Origin: Selenomonas sp.
GTDB taxonomy: Bacteria > Bacillota_C > Negativicutes > Selenomonadales > Selenomonadaceae
Reading direction: 5' to 3'
Length of the DNA stretch: 31,653 nt
NCBI RefSeq assembly: GCF_024693525.1
Contig: NZ_JAILKR010000004.1
Span: 1 to 31,653 of the forward strand
Below the pieces are notes generated by a model, which saw only the letters and a list, made by a program, of their open reading frames with translations, was not told where the DNA came from and ran no database searches. Below are positions 1 to 8,864 of the stretch, one piece after another (the stretch's first letter is position 1; every line of letters starts with the position of its first letter). The position numbers and the translations under genes are program-made.

Positions 1-1738
1 TGGCAACGCGGTTTGTCTCCTCGGCGGAAGAACCGATCTGCCCCTGGATGTTGATGGTAAAGCTCGATTCATCTGTCTGCGGCATGTACTCAGACCCTAC
101 CAACCCCAGCGGAACCATCGAAACCACGCCGATAAAGGTCACTGTAATGATGCCGATCAATTTCTTCTGATGACCAAGACTCCAGCGCAGGATTTTCTCA
201 TAATATTCCACTGCATTGTTTTCCATCCGGTCCATATAGGCCCAAAGCTTCGTCTTTTGCGGATGGTAGCCGTGCCTGTAAAGCCTTGATGCCAGCATCG
301 GCGTCAAGGTAAAGGAAACGAACAGCGAGAAAAAACCGGCAAAGACAATGGTCAGGCCAAACTGACGGAAATATTGACCAGTCATTCCCTCCATAAAGGC
401 GATTGGCATAAATACCGCCGCATCGCAAAGGGTTATGGCGATCGCTGCCATGCCGATTTCATTTCGCCCTTTCTCCGCCGCCAGTTTCGGCTCCTCCCCC
501 ATCTTTAAATGGCGGGTGATATTTTCGAGCACGACAATGGAGTCATCCACCAGGATACCAACGCAAAGGGTCATTCCCATCAAGGACATCATATTGAAGG
601 TAAAGCCGGCAATATACATAACAAAGAACGTGGCAATCAGCGAAGTCGGGATTGCCACCATAACAGCCGCCGTAGAGCGCCAGCCGCGCAAAAACAAGAA
701 CAGGACCAAGCCTGTAGTGATAAGCCCTTCAATCAAAGTCCCCAACGTATTGTGAAGGGAATCTTGCACATAGTCCGCATCGTTGGAGACCACCACAAAC
801 TGATAGTCCGGATAATTCTTCCGCAGCTTTTCCACTGCCTTCAGGATGTTGCCCGCCGTCTCCACCACATTGGCATCGCTGTTTTTGTACACCAATACAT
901 TGATGGCATCCTGCCCGTTGAGGCGGCCATAGCGCGCAATGCGGGCATCCTGTTCCCGGACAGTTGCCACTGCCGTCAGCGGAATCATCTTCCCCTCGGT
1001 GTTCTGTACCTGCACCTTTTCGATATCCTTAGCTGTCTTGTATTGCGCGATAACCCGGACATCCGATTTTGTTGTCTCCGTGTAGACAGAGCCCGATGGC
1101 AACAGCTGATTCTCATTGCGGATTGCGGAGCTTATCTTGCTCAGTGTCAGTTTATAGGCCGCCATCTTGTCGCGGTCGACTTCCACCGCCACTTCTTTAT
1201 CCCGGCCGCCGTGAAGCTCGATTTCCGAAACACCGCCGGCCTGCTGCAAAACCTCCTGAAAGGTATTATCCGTCATGGCATAGGTGTCCGCCAGGCTGTG
1301 CTGGCTGATGACCGCCAATTCCACAATCGGCTTGGCGTTGATATCGCGTTTGATGACTACCGGCGAATCCGCCTCATCGGGCAATTTATTTTTGATGGCC
1401 TCGACTTTCTTGGTTGCATCAATCGCCGCCGTATCAGCGTTCGCATCAAAATTCAATTCCAGCATGATACGGGCCCGCTCATAGCTGGCCGTCGAAGTGA
1501 TCTTCTTGACATTTGACACCGAAGAAAGGGCATCTTCCACCGGTTTTACCACTTCCTGTTCGACAGAATCGGCACTGGCTCCCGGATATTTTACCGATAC
1601 CGTAACATAAGGCGTGTTGAGTGCCGGCAACAGCTCGACACCAATGCGATAATAGCTGTACAGCCCCAGCACCACAAAGAACATGACGATCATCGAAATG
1701 CCAACAGGTCGGTTAATCGAAAAACGTGTCAGATTCAT
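1..1738 (-). CDS. RND efflux transporter, inner-membrane pump subunit (HAE-1/AcrB-like), partial
   Basis: This is the inner-membrane proton-driven pump of a tripartite efflux system. The gene starts at the ATG at 1738 and runs off the window start, so only about 579 N-terminal residues of a usual ~1,000-1,050 are visible. The protein begins MNLTRFSINRPVGISMIVMF, the typical first transmembrane helix of this family. A periplasmic porter region follows, including VELLPALNTPYVTVSVKYPG and SVEQEVVKPVEDAL. The first membrane bundle then carries the family block GMTLCVGILVDDSIVVLENI, with the acidic pair expected for proton relay, and FMEGMTGQYFRQFGLTIVFA. The start overlaps the stop of the upstream adaptor gene by four bases (ATGA), indicating translational coupling. 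Substrate cannot be told from sequence; drug, bile-salt or solvent export are the usual roles. Confidence 0.93.
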   Translation of the reverse strand, partial: MNLTRFSINRPVGISMIVMFFVVLGLYSYYRIGVELLPALNTPYVTVSVKYPGASADSVEQEVVKPVEDALSSVSNVKKITSTASYERARIMLELNFDANADTAAIDATKKVEAIKNKLPDEADSPVVIKRDINAKPIVELAVISQHSLADTYAMTDNTFQEVLQQAGGVSEIELHGGRDKEVAVEVDRDKMAAYKLTLSKISSAIRNENQLLPSGSVYTETTKSDVRVIAQYKTAKDIEKVQVQNTEGKMIPLTAVATVREQDARIARYGRLNGQDAINVLVYKNSDANVVETAGNILKAVEKLRKNYPDYQFVVVSNDADYVQDSLHNTLGTLIEGLITTGLVLFLFLRGWRSTAAVMVAIPTSLIATFFVMYIAGFTFNMMSLMGMTLCVGILVDDSIVVLENITRHLKMGEEPKLAAEKGRNEIGMAAIAITLCDAAVFMPIAFMEGMTGQYFRQFGLTIVFAGFFSLFVSFTLTPMLASRLYRHGYHPQKTKLWAYMDRMENNAVEYYEKILRWSLGHQKKLIGIITVTFIGVVSMVPLGLVGSEYMPQTDESSFTINIQGQIGSSAEETNRVA

Positions 1739-2991
1739 TCTGCTGCCTCCGCCTCATCCTGCTCCGCTACATCGACCTTCGTACCGGTCTGGAGTTTGTC
1801 CTGATTGGACAGGATAACCGTATCGCCATCTTCAAGGCCATCAATAATCTCTTCATCGTCATCATTCATGAGCCCGATCTTGACCTCTCGTTCTTCCACG
1901 GTACCATCATCACGCAGCACAAAGAGCGTCTGCCTGCCATTTTTCGAGAGCACCGCCGCCTTGGGGACAAAGAGGGTGTCCCGCCGCTGAAGGATATCAA
2001 TAGCCGTATGAGCAAAGAGTCCGGCTTTGATGGCATCCTTGCTCTCACTAAGCTCAATGCGCACCTGATAGGTTTTGGAACTGTCGTCCATTGCCGGGCT
2101 CACGTAAACAATTCGCCCTACATAATCCTGTCCCATGGCATCGATGGTCACATTGACGTCCATACCAGGTTCCAGGATTGCCGCATCACTCTCGGACAAC
2201 GTACAGTCTACATTGATATGGCTGTTATCCACCAGCGACAGCACCTTCGTACCTGCCGATACGATGGCCCCGACTTCGGCATTCCGATAGCCGATGACAC
2301 CATCCCGCGGCGCCCGCAGGATCATATCCTCCCGCTGCTTGCGCAAGGCATCGGTGGCATGCCGCTGCTTTTCGGCCGTATATTCTTTAGACTGGACACT
2401 GGCCGCATCACCGCCCTGTACCTGATTGGCCAGCACATCGAAAGCAGCTTTGCTGGCCATGTATTCCTGCTCCACCGAATCGAGTTTATCCTGCGAAATC
2501 GCCCCAATCGAAAAGAGATACTGATTGCGCTGATAATGTGCCAGCTCCAATTCATAGGCATTCTTCGCCTTGATGTAATTTGCGTCATAAGAAGCAGCGG
2601 CCTCGCGGGCATCCGCCTGAGCCGCATTAGCTGCCGCCGCATTCTGATTGATGGAGATATCCAGATCCGCCGTGTCCTGAACCATAAGTACCTGACCAGC
2701 CTTGACCACATCACCCAATTTGACATTTACCGCCGTAATGCGTCCCGTGTATTTCGGTGCCAGCGGGATATTGGCATCTGCCACCGTCTGGCCTGACAGG
2801 GCGATGTGCCGCATCATATCTTGACGCACCACTTTCTGTACTTTGACCAGCGGATTGCCATGACACACCACCTTTTTCGTATCCCTGGCATTGCCAAAAT
2901 ACAAATAAAGCGCAACGGATAACACTGCCAAACAGGCAACTGCTGCGATAATCTGCTGTTTTTTGTTCATATTCTGAAACTTATGACGCAT
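1735..2991 (-). CDS. RND efflux periplasmic adaptor (membrane fusion protein, HlyD/AcrA family)
   Basis: The 418-aa adaptor links the inner-membrane pump to an outer-membrane channel. One N-terminal membrane anchor (about residues 11-26) is followed by the first lipoyl half, a long alpha-helical hairpin rich in Ala and Gln (about 105-225), the second lipoyl half containing ILRAPRDGVIGYRNAEVGAI, then beta-barrel and membrane-proximal domains ending in an acidic tail. No lipobox is clear, so it is probably anchored by the helix rather than by lipid. The ATG at 2991 has GAAGGA just upstream; the internal Met at residue 8 has no comparable site. The stop overlaps the pump start. No TolC-like gene or dedicated regulator lies next to it inside the window. 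Confidence 0.92.
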   Translation of the reverse strand: MRHKFQNMNKKQQIIAAVACLAVLSVALYLYFGNARDTKKVVCHGNPLVKVQKVVRQDMMRHIALSGQTVADANIPLAPKYTGRITAVNVKLGDVVKAGQVLMVQDTADLDISINQNAAAANAAQADAREAAASYDANYIKAKNAYELELAHYQRNQYLFSIGAISQDKLDSVEQEYMASKAAFDVLANQVQGGDAASVQSKEYTAEKQRHATDALRKQREDMILRAPRDGVIGYRNAEVGAIVSAGTKVLSLVDNSHINVDCTLSESDAAILEPGMDVNVTIDAMGQDYVGRIVYVSPAMDDSSKTYQVRIELSESKDAIKAGLFAHTAIDILQRRDTLFVPKAAVLSKNGRQTLFVLRDDGTVEEREVKIGLMNDDDEEIIDGLEDGDTVILSNQDKLQTGTKVDVAEQDEAEAAE

Positions 2992-3056
2992 GATCCTTCA
3001 CCTTACCTTATCATGATAGCTTTATTTTAACACGCAGAGCAGGTAATTGCACACAT

Positions 3057-3083
3057 TTGCAGAATATTGGGGTATAGTATAAA
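3057..3083 (+). promoter_or_regulatory. possible promoter of the flavodiiron gene
   Basis: TTGCAG at 3057-3062 and TATAAA at 3078-3083 are 15 bases apart, inside the run TATAGTATAAAAT. The short spacer makes the exact elements uncertain. A GTGAGG ribosome site follows eight bases before the ATG at 3111. Confidence 0.4.
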
Positions 3084-3110
3084 ATCCTAGTCGAAAGTGA
3101 GGCAATATCC

Positions 3111-4271
3111 ATGAAAGCAGTTGAAATCAAGAAGAATATCTACTGGGTGGGTGCCATTGACTGGTCCATGCGCAGTTTTCACGGCTATCAGACGGGCCGC
3201 GGTACCACCTATAACGCTTATCTGATTCTCGATGACAAAATCACCTTGATCGATACCGTAAAAGAGCAATTCGCAGGTGAACTGCTCGAACGGATTTCCT
3301 CAGTCATAGAGCCCGCCAAAATCGACTATATCATCTCCAATCATGCCGAACCGGACCACTCGGGTTCCCTGGGGATTCTTGCTAGGCACTGTCCTAAGGC
3401 AAAAATCATCACCACCCTGCCCAATGGTCTCAAGGGGCTAAAGGACCGCTATGGAGAACTTGCCTACGAAGGCATAAAGGCCGGGGATGTTCTTTCCATC
3501 GGCCAGCGCAAATTGCAATTTGTCCCCACCCCCATGCTTCATTGGCCTGACAGCATGGTTACCTATTGCCCCGAAGAAAAAATCCTGTTCTGTAATGACG
3601 CCTTCGGCCAGCATCTTGCCTCTGGCCAACGCTTCGATGAGGACAACGACCTGCCCACTGTTTTCTATGAAGCAAAAAAATATTACGCAAACATCCTCAT
3701 GCTTTACGGACGGCAGGCGCAAACAGCTCTCCAAGCGCTGAACGGCCTAGATATCCAGCTGCTGGCCACAGGACATGGCGTCATCTGGCGCAAACACATC
3801 CCAGATATCCTTGCGTGTTATCAGGAATGGTCCGCTGGCAAAGTCAGCCAACGCGCCGTCGTCGTCTTTGACAGCATGTGGCATTCCACAGAGACGATTG
3901 CCCACACCGTCGCCGAAGCCTTCGAACAACGGGGTATTCCCTGTTCCCTCTACGACATCAAGGAAAATCATCTTTCGGATATCGTCACGGATATTTTCAC
4001 CAGCAAATACCTTGCCGTTGGCTCTCCCACCATCAACAACCAGATGATGCCAACCATCGCCAGCTTCCTGTGCTATCTCAGGGGACTTTCCCCCAAGAAC
4101 CATGTTGGCTTCGCCTTTGGTTCCTATGGCTGGGGCGGTCAGAGCATCGCCCAAGTGGAAGCCGAACTCAAAGCAGCCGGCATCGAAATCATCCTTCCGA
4201 ATATCCGCATCGCCAACATCCCCACCGCAGAACAGCTGGCAAAAATCACCGAAAGCATAAAAAACATCTGA
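3111..4271 (+). CDS. fprA: class A flavodiiron protein (A-type flavoprotein, O2/NO reductase)
   Basis: A cytoplasmic flavodiiron protein of 386 residues, the usual length of class A. Residues 1-245 form a metallo-beta-lactamase-like diiron domain. The expected ligands are present: HAEPDH at 78-83 (His78, Glu80, Asp82, His83), His144 in MLHWPD, Asp163 in CNDAFG and His222 in TGHGVIW. From about 249 a flavodoxin domain begins with VVVFDSMWHSTE, the FMN phosphate loop. There is no fused rubredoxin or flavin reductase domain, so an external rubredoxin or similar electron donor is needed. The family reduces O2 to water or NO to N2O and protects anaerobes. The gene is monocistronic and ends at a shared bidirectional terminator. 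Confidence 0.96.
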   Translation: MKAVEIKKNIYWVGAIDWSMRSFHGYQTGRGTTYNAYLILDDKITLIDTVKEQFAGELLERISSVIEPAKIDYIISNHAEPDHSGSLGILARHCPKAKIITTLPNGLKGLKDRYGELAYEGIKAGDVLSIGQRKLQFVPTPMLHWPDSMVTYCPEEKILFCNDAFGQHLASGQRFDEDNDLPTVFYEAKKYYANILMLYGRQAQTALQALNGLDIQLLATGHGVIWRKHIPDILACYQEWSAGKVSQRAVVVFDSMWHSTETIAHTVAEAFEQRGIPCSLYDIKENHLSDIVTDIFTSKYLAVGSPTINNQMMPTIASFLCYLRGLSPKNHVGFAFGSYGWGGQSIAQVEAELKAAGIEIILPNIRIANIPTAEQLAKITESIKNI

Positions 4272-4280
4272 TATACGAAA

Positions 4281-4302
4281 AGAGGACTGTCACCAGTCCT
4301 CT
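4281..4302. terminator. bidirectional intrinsic terminator between convergent genes
   Basis: A nine-base-pair stem AGAGGACTG / CAGTCCTCT with a four-base loop, preceded by four A and followed by four T. It lies between the flavodiiron stop and the stop of the converging gene at 4306 and can serve both strands. Confidence 0.88.
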
Positions 4303-4305
4303 TTT

Positions 4306-4752
4306 TCATGTTTTAATTACCTTGAAATTCTTCAGGAGTTCCTTCTTCTCAGCTTCTGACATGGCCGAGCGCTTATTTTCGCCCTCCACCATCTTCAGAT
4401 AGGATTTCTTCTTCGCCTTATACTTGTGATTGCGTAAAGACTTTTGGACATTCTCCTCTTTGCCATGCTCCAATAATTCCAGCATGTTAATCTGCTCCAG
4501 AAAATCCTTGAGATACCCTCTTAATCTTGCCTTGCGGATAGACTTGGCTAACGCAATGGCCGCTTCATCCTGAAGTTCCAAAAGACTGCCGCGCGCCAAA
4601 AGCGAAGGCTCCAAAAGCTTTCCTAATCCGATGCGGTTCAGATAAGCAGACAAGTTCCCCCGAGTATACGCCAGCCGCATCCTCTCCTGAAGACGAATAG
4701 CAGCCCGTACAAGAATTCCATCAAGGCGTTCATCAAAACCATCGTGCTTCAT
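4306..4752 (-). CDS. hypothetical protein, 148 aa, charged and helical
   Basis: I do not recognise this protein. It starts MKHDGFDERLDGILVRAAIR, is rich in Leu, Lys, Glu and Arg, and looks almost wholly helical and cytosolic, with no signal peptide, membrane segment or cysteine motif. The C-terminal third is strongly basic (KYKAKKKSYLKMVEGENKR). The ATG at 4752 is chosen because GGAGG lies seven bases upstream; an in-frame GTG at 4758 would sit only one base after that GGAGG. It follows the sensor kinase in the same direction with a gap of about 100 bases and no clear terminator between, so it may be co-transcribed with the two-component pair. Reading frame and ribosome site support a real gene; function is unknown. 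Confidence 0.75.
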   Translation of the reverse strand: MKHDGFDERLDGILVRAAIRLQERMRLAYTRGNLSAYLNRIGLGKLLEPSLLARGSLLELQDEAAIALAKSIRKARLRGYLKDFLEQINMLELLEHGKEENVQKSLRNHKYKAKKKSYLKMVEGENKRSAMSEAEKKELLKNFKVIKT

Positions 4753-4853
4753 GAACACACCTCCGCTGCGAAAACTTGCGCATACTTAACTACCTTATAG
4801 TTCGTTATCCTTAGGCAGGAATCCTGCTGGCGCATCCAGATATTTTCTTCTTT

Positions 4854-6179
4854 TTAAATCATGTTGAGTGGCTTTGTCTTCCCTTTGACTTTCGTCTTGA
4901 GGGTGACAATAAAGGTCGTGCCTTTGCCTGATTCACTTTCGATACGGATATCTCCCTGATGGAGATTGACAATTTCCTGAGCAATCGCCAACCCCAAGCC
5001 ATTGCCGCCCATCTCACGGGAGCGGGCCTTATCCACACGGTAGAACCGGTCAAAGACTTTTTCCTGATCCTCCGGCGATATGCCAATTCCCGTATCGGCT
5101 ACTGCCAGACTTACCTTACCCTTTTCCGCCTTGCGGAATTCAACGGTTACGGTTCCTCCGGCTGGTGTATATTTCACAGCATTATCCACTAATATCAGCA
5201 CTAGCTGACGAATCTTTTGCTCGTCGGCATGGATTACAGCTTTCGGCAACCGATCTGCCACGAGGGTGATTTTTTTCTGCTCGGCCAGCGGGGCCATAAG
5301 CCTTGCCGTTTGTGCTACCACTGCTCCAAAATCAAACTTCGACGGCTTGAGCTTCAAGGCCTTGTTGTCACTGCGGGCAACAACCAAAAGATCTCCGACA
5401 AGCTTCGTCATTTTCTTTACTTCATCCCGCACATCCTCAATGACTTGCTTGAGGAACGGCGACTTTATGGACGGGTCATTCTGTAAAAGATCTGCCGACG
5501 CCATGACGACAGCCAACGGCGTGCGCAGCTCATGGCTGGCATCCGCAGCAAACTGGCGCTGCTTTTCATAGGCGGCTTTGAGCGGAACCATTGCCTTGCC
5601 GGAGAGGATATGACCGACAATCGTCGCGACAATCAGGGCCAACACCCCCAGTCCGGCCATGATGGTCGTGGCTTTTTCCATACCATTGTACAACGCCGTG
5701 ACATCTTTTCCCACATAAACCGTCTGCGGTGTCATCCCCGGCTGTTCAATCTTCTGCATGGTTATCATGATTTTCGTCTTATGCCCGTTTTCCCTCGGCT
5801 TCGTGACCACGTCCACTTCCCCTTCACCCGAATTCCATTGGTTCATGACATCCAAGATAAAGGGTTCGATGCGGAAAGAAGCCCGGGCAAAATTCAACAA
5901 ACGCCCATCGTCATCAAATACATAAAAGAACAGACGGTCATTCGTGCTCTTATAAGCCACCGTATCATCAATGACAAGCTCCGGATGCTGGTTGAGGTAT
6001 TTCTGGGCTTCGGCAACGTTATCTGCCGTATCCCAAAGCTCCCTTGCCTGCTCCGAGCGAATGGACCATTCCATGGATTGGTGCATGGCAAAAATCAATA
6101 CGGCCAAAAAAATAATCATGACCAGCGAATACAGCATTGTGAGTTTCCGCCGGCTCTTACCAAAAAGGTTCTCTGTCAT
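4854..6179 (-). CDS. two-component sensor histidine kinase
   Basis: A membrane-bound sensor kinase of 441 residues. Transmembrane helices lie at about 13-32 and 171-193 and enclose a sensor loop of roughly 135 residues with no recognised ligand domain. The phosphoacceptor box DASHELRTPL (His216) follows. The ATPase domain shows the N box ILVDNAVKYTPAGGT, the G1 box VADTGIGIS and the G2 box GGNGLGLAIA. Domain order and length fit the kinases that pair with OmpR-type regulators. The start ATG overlaps the regulator stop by one base (TAATG), so the two are translated together. The stimulus is not evident; nearby genes do not point to one. Confidence 0.95.
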   Translation of the reverse strand: MTENLFGKSRRKLTMLYSLVMIIFLAVLIFAMHQSMEWSIRSEQARELWDTADNVAEAQKYLNQHPELVIDDTVAYKSTNDRLFFYVFDDDGRLLNFARASFRIEPFILDVMNQWNSGEGEVDVVTKPRENGHKTKIMITMQKIEQPGMTPQTVYVGKDVTALYNGMEKATTIMAGLGVLALIVATIVGHILSGKAMVPLKAAYEKQRQFAADASHELRTPLAVVMASADLLQNDPSIKSPFLKQVIEDVRDEVKKMTKLVGDLLVVARSDNKALKLKPSKFDFGAVVAQTARLMAPLAEQKKITLVADRLPKAVIHADEQKIRQLVLILVDNAVKYTPAGGTVTVEFRKAEKGKVSLAVADTGIGISPEDQEKVFDRFYRVDKARSREMGGNGLGLAIAQEIVNLHQGDIRIESESGKGTTFIVTLKTKVKGKTKPLNMI

Positions 6180-6856
6180 TACTTATGGGCCTCCAGCTTA
6201 TACCCAACACCGCGAACCGTCTTGATAATCGTATCTCCATCACCAAGGTCAAGTTTCTTGCGCAAAATCTTCATATACGAATCGATATTGTTGGAGCTAA
6301 CGTCCGATTCCAGCCCCCAAATGCGGTCAAGAATGATATCCCGGGGAACAACAATCCCGATATTCTGGGCCAGCAGATCAAAGATCTGGAACTCCCGAGG
6401 CGACAGCTGAATCACATCGTCCTTTTTCTTGAGAACTTTTGCCGTGCGGTTCAGGGTAAAGTCACCTACTTCGACCACATCCTGCTGGATTTTCTGGGTA
6501 CTACGGCGTCCCAAAGCGCGCAGACGCGCCAGCAGCTCGGCAAATTCAAACGGCTTCACCAAATAATCATCCGCACCAGCATCAAGTCCAGTCACACGAT
6601 CTTCTACTGAATCGCGCGCCGTAAGCATCAAGATAGCTTTTTCATATCCTTCGTGACGCAGGCGGCTGCAAGCTTCCACGCCAGTCACCCCCGGCATCAT
6701 CCAATCCAGCACCAGGATATCATAGTCACTGTACTTGGCATATTCATAAATATCGCTGCCATTCGTTACCCACTCTACCTGGATATCATTCTGCTCCAGC
6801 ATGTATTGAATCAGCTTTCCCAGCCGCTTATCATCCTCAGCTAAAAGTACGCGCAT
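6179..6856 (-). CDS. two-component response regulator, OmpR/PhoB family
   Basis: The 225-aa protein has an N-terminal receiver domain with the acidic pair in LLAEDDKR, phospho-acceptor Asp51 in LVLDWMMPG and the conserved Lys in LVKPFEF. A C-terminal winged-helix DNA-binding domain of OmpR type includes LSPREFQIFDLLAQN and VRGVGYKLE. It is the cognate partner of the overlapping kinase downstream. The ATG at 6856 is preceded by GGGAGG at eight bases. A TATAAT stands about 35 bases before the start, so the pair probably has its own promoter beyond the IMPDH terminator. Confidence 0.95.
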   Translation of the reverse strand: MRVLLAEDDKRLGKLIQYMLEQNDIQVEWVTNGSDIYEYAKYSDYDILVLDWMMPGVTGVEACSRLRHEGYEKAILMLTARDSVEDRVTGLDAGADDYLVKPFEFAELLARLRALGRRSTQKIQQDVVEVGDFTLNRTAKVLKKKDDVIQLSPREFQIFDLLAQNIGIVVPRDIILDRIWGLESDVSSNNIDSYMKILRKKLDLGDGDTIIKTVRGVGYKLEAHK

Positions 6857-6891
6857 CTTAAATGCCTCCCGAAAATTTTATCTTATCTACT

Positions 6892-6897
6892 ATTATA
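6892..6897 (-). promoter_or_regulatory. -10 element for the two-component operon
   Basis: A perfect TATAAT on the minus strand lies between the IMPDH terminator and the regulator start. No good -35 box is seen at 16-18 bases, so the promoter may depend on an activator. Confidence 0.4.
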
Positions 6898-6927
6898 TCC
6901 TGCTTTTCTTGAAATTCCTATGAAAAA

Positions 6928-6953
6928 GAACGGATTTCCTAAGAAATCCGTTC
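6928..6953 (-). terminator. intrinsic terminator of the IMPDH gene
   Basis: An 11-base-pair stem GAACGGATTTC / GAAATCCGTTC with a four-base loop is followed on the minus strand by five T. It separates the IMP dehydrogenase gene from the two-component operon. Confidence 0.9.
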
Positions 6954-6998
6954 GAATTTTAACGATTATATAATTATGTTATCGCCTGGCAGAAACCA

Positions 6999-8507
6999 TT
7001 ATTCGCGGCCAAGACGATCCCTGAGGATGACGTCATGGGAACCGCCCTCGACGATACTCGTTGCCGATACCAGCGTGAGTTTTGCCTTGTCGCGGAATTC
7101 CGGAAGACTCAGCGAACCGCAGTTGCACATGGTGCTGCGAATCTTGGCGAGCGTCGTCTGAACGTTATCCTTGAGCGGACCAGCATACGGTACATAGGAG
7201 TCAACGCCTTCCTCGAAGGAAAGTTTGCGCGCACCGCCAAGGTCATAACGCATCCAGTTGCGGGCACGGTTAGATCCCTCGCCCCAATACTCTTTATAAT
7301 ACGTACCGTTAACTTTGACTTTGTCCGTCGGGCTCTCGTCGAAACGGGAGAAGTAACGGCCAAGCATCAGGAAGTCAGCGCCCATTGCCAGCGCCAGCGT
7401 CATGTGATAATCATGGACGATACCACCATCGGAACAGATAGGGATATAAACCCCCGTCTCTTCATAATATTTATCACGCTCACGGCAAACGTCGATAAGA
7501 GCCGTAGCCTGCCCGCGGCCGATACCTTTCGTCTCACGGGTGATGCAGATAGAACCGCCGCCGATACCGACTTTGATGAAATCTGCGCCAGCCTCGGCCA
7601 GGAAGCGGAAACCTTCTCCATCCACAACGTTGCCGGCACCAACTTTGACATCTTCGCCAAAGTTTTCATGGATGTATTTCAGCGTAATGCGCTGCCACTC
7701 GGAAAAGCCTTCCGAAGAATCGATGCAAAGTACATCCGCACCAGCCTTCAAGAGGGCCGGAACGCGCTCCGCATAGTCACGGGTGTTGATACCAGCGCCA
7801 ACGATGTAGCGCTTGTTTTTGTCGATAAGCTGCAGCTCGTGCTCTTTATCGCTAGTGTAATCCTTGCGGAATACCATGTAGCGAAGGTGCTGATTTTTGT
7901 CAACGATTGGCAACATGTTGAGCTTGTTTTCCCAAATCAGGTCATTGGCCTGGCTAATGGTGGTTACTTCTTCCGCCTTGGCATAAACCAGTTTATCAAA
8001 CGGGGTCATGAATTCTTTGGCCTGCGTATCCAACGACATGCGGGAAACGCGATAGTCACGGCTCGTAACGATACCCAGCAGTTTACCGTCCGGCGTACCA
8101 TCCTCAGTAACGGCCATCGTAGAATGACTCGTTCTCTGCAGGAGATCCAGAATCTCACCAAGCGTCGTAGTCGGCTTGATGTTCGAATCAGAACTTACAA
8201 AACCAGATTTATAGTTTTTAACGCGAGCCACCATTGCTGCTTCTTCTTCAATCGTCTGCGAACCATAAATAAAGGATACGCCACCCTCCTGAGCGAGTGC
8301 GATTGCCATCTTATCGTTCGAAACCGCCTGCATGATAGCAGAAGTCATCGGGATGTTCATGGAGATTTTCGACTCCTCACCCTTTTTGAACTTTACCAGC
8401 GGAGTTTTGAGCGATACATTGTTCGGAATACATTTGTCCGAAGAATATCCCGGAACAAGCAAATACTCGCCAAAAGTGTGTGATGGTTCTTTGAAATAGA
8501 ATGCCAA
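6999..8507 (-). CDS. guaB: IMP dehydrogenase, Tritrichomonas-like subtype
   Basis: This enzyme oxidises IMP to XMP with NAD+, the committed step to GMP. The 502-aa barrel contains an inserted CBS pair at about 105-225. The catalytic loop reads [17 protein letters not shown] with catalytic Cys321, unlike the common bacterial GPGSICTTR. The mobile flap has the Arg420-Tyr421 dyad in [10 protein letters not shown], and Asp263 for NAD lies in [11 protein letters not shown]. Sequence blocks along the whole length match my memory of the Tritrichomonas foetus enzyme, with catalytic residues offset by two. The start is a TTG at 8507 (TTG GCA TTC) with AAGGGG five bases upstream. The gene is alone, with its own promoter and terminator. 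Confidence 0.95.
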   Translation of the reverse strand: MAFYFKEPSHTFGEYLLVPGYSSDKCIPNNVSLKTPLVKFKKGEESKISMNIPMTSAIMQAVSNDKMAIALAQEGGVSFIYGSQTIEEEAAMVARVKNYKSGFVSSDSNIKPTTTLGEILDLLQRTSHSTMAVTEDGTPDGKLLGIVTSRDYRVSRMSLDTQAKEFMTPFDKLVYAKAEEVTTISQANDLIWENKLNMLPIVDKNQHLRYMVFRKDYTSDKEHELQLIDKNKRYIVGAGINTRDYAERVPALLKAGADVLCIDSSEGFSEWQRITLKYIHENFGEDVKVGAGNVVDGEGFRFLAEAGADFIKVGIGGGSICITRETKGIGRGQATALIDVCRERDKYYEETGVYIPICSDGGIVHDYHMTLALAMGADFLMLGRYFSRFDESPTDKVKVNGTYYKEYWGEGSNRARNWMRYDLGGARKLSFEEGVDSYVPYAGPLKDNVQTTLAKIRSTMCNCGSLSLPEFRDKAKLTLVSATSIVEGGSHDVILRDRLGRE

Positions 8508-8582
8508 CGTAACCCCTTCTTTCTTGATACCTATGAATCTACCTAAAGCAATAGTACACTGTGCCTGTGTATATTGTTATAT

Positions 8583-8611
8583 ATGTTAATATAATTGCGA
8601 ATCTGTGTCAA
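8583..8611 (-). promoter_or_regulatory. promoter of the IMP dehydrogenase gene
   Basis: TTGACA at 8606-8611 and TAACAT at 8583-8588 are 17 bases apart on the minus strand. This gives a leader of about 70 bases before the TTG start at 8507. No purine riboswitch core was seen in that leader. Confidence 0.65.
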
Positions 8612-8660
8612 TCTCAAAACTGCAGTTCGCTTTACAATATTACATATATGCAGTCAATAC

Positions 8661-8702
8661 AAAAATAGCAGCCAATGATGTGTTTCATCCATTGACTGCT
8701 AT
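8661..8702 (-). terminator. intrinsic terminator of the candidate small RNA
   Basis: A long hairpin, ATAGCAGTCAATG paired with CATTGGCTGCTAT on the minus strand with one U-G pair and extra pairs near a five-base loop, is followed by five T. It ends the unit before the IMPDH promoter. Confidence 0.85.
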
Positions 8703-8859
8703 TCGTCTCGATTTACTTTTTTCGTTTTCATTTGGTTACCTTTTGGGTACTCTTACGGGCCCATCGGACTCCCCTCCTTAATCAGCTCGTGTACACTTTA
8801 GGAAGCTGATTTCCGTTGGCTAGCTATTACCTTTTCAGAATAATCAGTTCCTTTATTTG
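8661..8859 (-). ncRNA. candidate small RNA of about 195 nt, unidentified
   Basis: A complete transcription unit lies in the long gap between the tRNA genes and IMPDH. It has a near-consensus promoter at 8865-8893, about 195 transcribed bases, and an intrinsic terminator at 8661-8702. It matches no RNA I know: not 6S, SRP, RNase P, tmRNA, T-box or a common riboswitch. Segment 8801-8811 (AAUCAGCUUCC) can pair with 8842-8851 (GGAACUGAUU) with one bulge, or its first eight bases with 8780-8787 (AGCUGAUU), but not both. The second partner lies directly next to an AAGGAGGGG tract. That tract precedes a three-codon frame (ATG at 8764), and a 10-codon frame MKTKKVNRDE (8699-8731) ends at the terminator base. 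It may be a regulatory RNA or a leader-peptide element. Confidence 0.55.
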
Positions 8860-8864
8860 GTTTT

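Noticed and set aside
1726..2796. Plus-strand open frames of 356 and 335 codons opposite the efflux genes
   Set aside because: Both adaptor and pump are clear on the minus strand; the opposite frames show no family features or ribosome sites.
7035..8483. Long plus-strand open frame (482 codons) opposite the IMP dehydrogenase gene
   Set aside because: It is antisense to a gene with full catalytic motifs, has no ribosome site or recognisable domain, and reflects codon bias of the true strand.
8508..8640. Purine-type riboswitch in the IMPDH leader
   Set aside because: The leader is about 70 bases and lacks the conserved purine riboswitch core.
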